Below, piece by piece: positions 62,209 through 64,000 of a stretch of DNA of 64,000 nt (positions are counted from its first letter, which is position 1; the number at the start of each line of letters is the position of its first letter). A model generated the notes under the pieces. The model made no database searches. It was not told the DNA's origin and saw nothing but the letters and a program-made list of their open reading frames with translations. A program made the position numbers and the translations under genes. Origin of the DNA: DASSJT01 sp963715025 (GTDB taxonomy: Bacteria > Actinomycetota > Actinomycetes > Actinomycetales > Dermatophilaceae); contig CAVQQQ010000004.1 of NCBI GenBank assembly GCA_963715025.1, positions 62,001-126,000 of the forward strand, given 5' to 3'.

Positions 62209-63512
62209 CACCCCGCGTGACCGAAGGGGCGCCTCCAGAGTGGAGGCGCCCCTATGTCGTGCCGGCCAATTGTCAGCCCGCGTGGGATCAGCGGAACTGG
62301 AGCTGGTAGCCGCGGCCGCGTCAGGGTCTTGACGACCTCCTCGCAGTGGTCGGGGCCCTTGGTCTCCAGCTGGAGGCCGATCTCGACCTCGTCGACGCTG
62401 AGCGCAATGCCCGTCCGCACGTGCTCCACTTCGAGCACGTTGGCATCGATGGCGGCGCAGTCGGCAAGCAGCCGGGCCAGATTGCCCGGCGTGTCGGGGA
62501 CCCGCACCCGAAGCTGGAGGTAGCGCCCCGCAGCCGCCATGCCGTGCCGGATGATCCGCAGGAGCAGGAGCGGGTCGATGTTGCCCCCCGAGAGGACGGC
62601 GACCACGGGACCCTTCCAGGGCTGGGTGCTGTAGTCCATGAGCCTGGCGACGGCGGCTGCGCCCGCCGGCTCCACGACCAGCTTGGCCCGCTCCAGGATG
62701 AACAGCAGGGCGCGCGACAGGTCCTCCTCGGAGACCGTCTCGATCGCGTCGACCAGGTCGCGGATGATCGCGAACGGCACCTCACCCGGCATGCCGACGG
62801 CAATCCCGTCCGCCATGGTCGTCATCTCGCGGAGCCCGACGGGGTGTCCGGCGGCGAGCGAGGCGGGGTAGGCCGCGGCACCCTCGGCCTGCACTCCCAC
62901 GAGGCGCACGTCTGGTTTGAGGGCGCGGACCGCCGCGGCCACCCCGGCCAGCAGGCCCCCACCGCCGGTGCTCACGACGATCGTCGCGACGTCCGGGCAC
63001 TGGTCGAGGATCTCCAGCCCGACGGTGCCCTGCCCCGCCACGATGTCGGGGTGGTCGAACGGATGGATCAGGACCGCCCCCGTGGTGTCCTGCCACTCAC
63101 GCGCGGCATTCAGGCACATGTCGATCGTCGTGCCGACCTGCTCGACCGTGGCGCCGTAGGCGCGGGTCGCCTGGAGCTTGGGGATCGTGGCGCCCAGAGG
63201 CATGTAGACCTTGGCCTTGATGCCCAGCAGGTGGGCGGCCAAGGCCACCCCCTGGGCGTGGTTGCCGGCGCTCGCCGCGACCACGCCCCGGGCCTTCTCC
63301 TCGTCGCTGAGCCGCGACATGCGGGTGAAGGCACCGCGAACCTTGAACGAACCGGCCCGTTGGAGGTTCTCGCACTTGAGGTACGCCTCGGCGCCGATCC
63401 GCTCGGTCAGCGCCCTGGAGTACTCCAGGGGGGTGGGGCGGACGACTCCGTCGAGCAGGTCCTGCGCGGCACGGATGTCATCCAAGGACACAGACAGCAG
63501 CGGTGATGCCAT
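62196..63512 (-). CDS. ilvA: Threonine ammonia-lyase, C-terminus shifted out of frame
   Basis: A PLP-dependent threonine dehydratase, the first step of isoleucine synthesis. The PLP lysine is in RAGSFKVRGAF and the phosphate loop is STGGGGLLAG; a C-terminal ACT domain (RVPDTPGNLARLLADC) gives regulation. The end reads KTLTRPRLPAP and runs on to 62196 through the greA terminator. In another frame the bases give GYQLQFR then stop at 62288, the natural-looking end. Restoring one G in each of two GG doublets around 62311-62320 would give TRAAGYQLQFR and exactly 409 codons. The catalytic part is intact either way. Confidence 0.92.
   Translation of the reverse strand: MASPLLSVSLDDIRAAQDLLDGVVRPTPLEYSRALTERIGAEAYLKCENLQRAGSFKVRGAFTRMSRLSDEEKARGVVAASAGNHAQGVALAAHLLGIKAKVYMPLGATIPKLQATRAYGATVEQVGTTIDMCLNAAREWQDTTGAVLIHPFDHPDIVAGQGTVGLEILDQCPDVATIVVSTGGGGLLAGVAAAVRALKPDVRLVGVQAEGAAAYPASLAAGHPVGLREMTTMADGIAVGMPGEVPFAIIRDLVDAIETVSEEDLSRALLFILERAKLVVEPAGAAAVARLMDYSTQPWKGPVVAVLSGGNIDPLLLLRIIRHGMAAAGRYLQLRVRVPDTPGNLARLLADCAAIDANVLEVEHVRTGIALSVDEVEIGLQLETKGPDHCEEVVKTLTRPRLPAPVPLIPRGLTIGRHDIGAPPLWRRPFGHAGCQPV
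62226..62252 (+). terminator. greA terminator hairpin
   Basis: GGGGCGCCTCC and GGAGGCGCCCC form an 11-base stem with a five-base AGAGT loop, 17 bases after the greA stop. It is nearly identical in stem sequence to the groESL terminator at 32357. It also lies in the path of ilvA transcription from the other side, so it may serve both. Confidence 0.85.
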
Positions 63513-63560
63513 GCGCAAACGCTACTGCGGCCCGGGCAGCGCTCAGACCACCCGGGAGGA

Positions 63561-63968
63561 TCACCCTTCCCTGCACAGGCAGAACGGGTGGCCGGCAGGG
63601 TCGAGGTAGACCCGGAACCCCTTCGCCTCGGGCTCGGGTCGCCCCGTCTTGGCAGCCCCGAGGGCGAGCACGCCCGCCTCGGCGGCGTCGATGTCGGGCA
63701 CGTTGATGTCGAGGTGGAACTGTTGGGGAACCGGCCCCTCCGGCCAGGTGGGTGCCACAAAGTCCGCTGCCTTCTGGAAGGCAACGCCGATGCCGCCCTG
63801 CGGGCTGCGCAGGGTGACCCAGTCGTCGTCGGTCGCCTCGACGTTCCAGCCCAGCAGCCGGGCGTAGAAGTCGGACAGTGCCGCCGGGTCGGGGCAGTCG
63901 AGCACGACCATGTCCAGGACGATGGCGCCGATCGCGGGCGCCTGAGCAGATGCGGTTGTCTCGGTCAT
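63561..63968 (-). CDS. VOC family protein
   Basis: A 135-residue glyoxalase-fold protein with MVVLDCPDPAALSDFYARLL at the first strand-helix and VYLDPAGHPFCLCREG at the end, where the usual metal-binding Glu is replaced by Cys. This resembles the actinobacterial glyoxalase-like-domain group (YLDPAGHPFCL). The function is unknown. It is divergent from nothing visible; its promoter lies within the last 30 bases of the window. Confidence 0.85.
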   Translation of the reverse strand: MTETTASAQAPAIGAIVLDMVVLDCPDPAALSDFYARLLGWNVEATDDDWVTLRSPQGGIGVAFQKAADFVAPTWPEGPVPQQFHLDINVPDIDAAEAGVLALGAAKTGRPEPEAKGFRVYLDPAGHPFCLCREG

Positions 63969-64000
63969 CCCGTGACAGTACGGCGAGCCACTGACAGTGT

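Overview
The window comes from a high-GC Actinomycetota chromosome. Mycothiol chemistry (Mca), a WhiB3-type protein, MurT/GatD peptidoglycan amidation, the groESL / whiB3 / guaB / guaB3 / choD-like / guaA neighbourhood and several actinobacterial families of unknown function (DUF3817, DUF4307) fit Micrococcales, most likely an Intrasporangiaceae-like organism. The taxonomic placement is inference from gene content and order; no search was run.

Layout. 1-7.1 kb: a glycosyltransferase, a PIG-L deacetylase and a flippase-like membrane protein, then MurT-GatD and a PAP2 phosphatase. 7.3-21.1 kb: transhydrogenase (with an in-frame stop), GMP synthase, DUF3817, SURF1, a beta-propeller protein, a GMC oxidoreductase with an aldehyde dehydrogenase, guaB3, a secreted subtilase and guaB (frameshifted). 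21.3-23.3 kb: whiB3, an S4-domain protein and a TetR regulator divergent from an NAD(P)-binding protein, with two operator palindromes between them. 23.3-32.3 kb: an accessory region between whiB3 and groEL, holding a sigma-factor remnant, a small repeat protein, a large LuxR-type ATPase regulator, a complete NMT1/SsuABC-like ABC transporter and the decayed remains of a second, divergent one.

32.4-34.6 kb: groES-groEL with two CIRCE-type operators. 34.7-43.2 kb: a THUMP-like methyltransferase, ribokinase (frameshifted) with a nucleoside hydrolase, a family 3 glycosidase lipoprotein, a Cys-cluster/pentapeptide protein and a second LuxR ATPase regulator. 43.4-52.3 kb: one long minus-strand gene run, glmS-acpS-nnr-alr-hydrolase-tsaE-tsaB-rimI-tsaD, mostly with 4-base overlaps; it links cell-wall precursors, metabolite repair and tRNA t6A modification. 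52.4-64 kb: coaA, fumC, a lytic transglycosylase with an unusual multi-hairpin leader, phoH, a Z-prenyl synthase, hemolysin III, mca, greA, ilvA (C-terminal frameshift) and two VOC proteins.

Main points of interest: a strongly over-represented 7-mer, GTATGCC/GGCATAC (31 copies counted by eye on both strands, read in more than one coding frame and also intergenic, nearly absent from the accessory region); five consecutive stem-loops, most with CCCCUG in the loop, in the leader of the transglycosylase; a decayed mirror copy of the ABC transporter; and four conserved genes broken by single-base-scale lesions, two of them explained by shortened G runs, which suggests some consensus errors. No tRNA, rRNA, CRISPR array, insertion sequence or prophage was seen.
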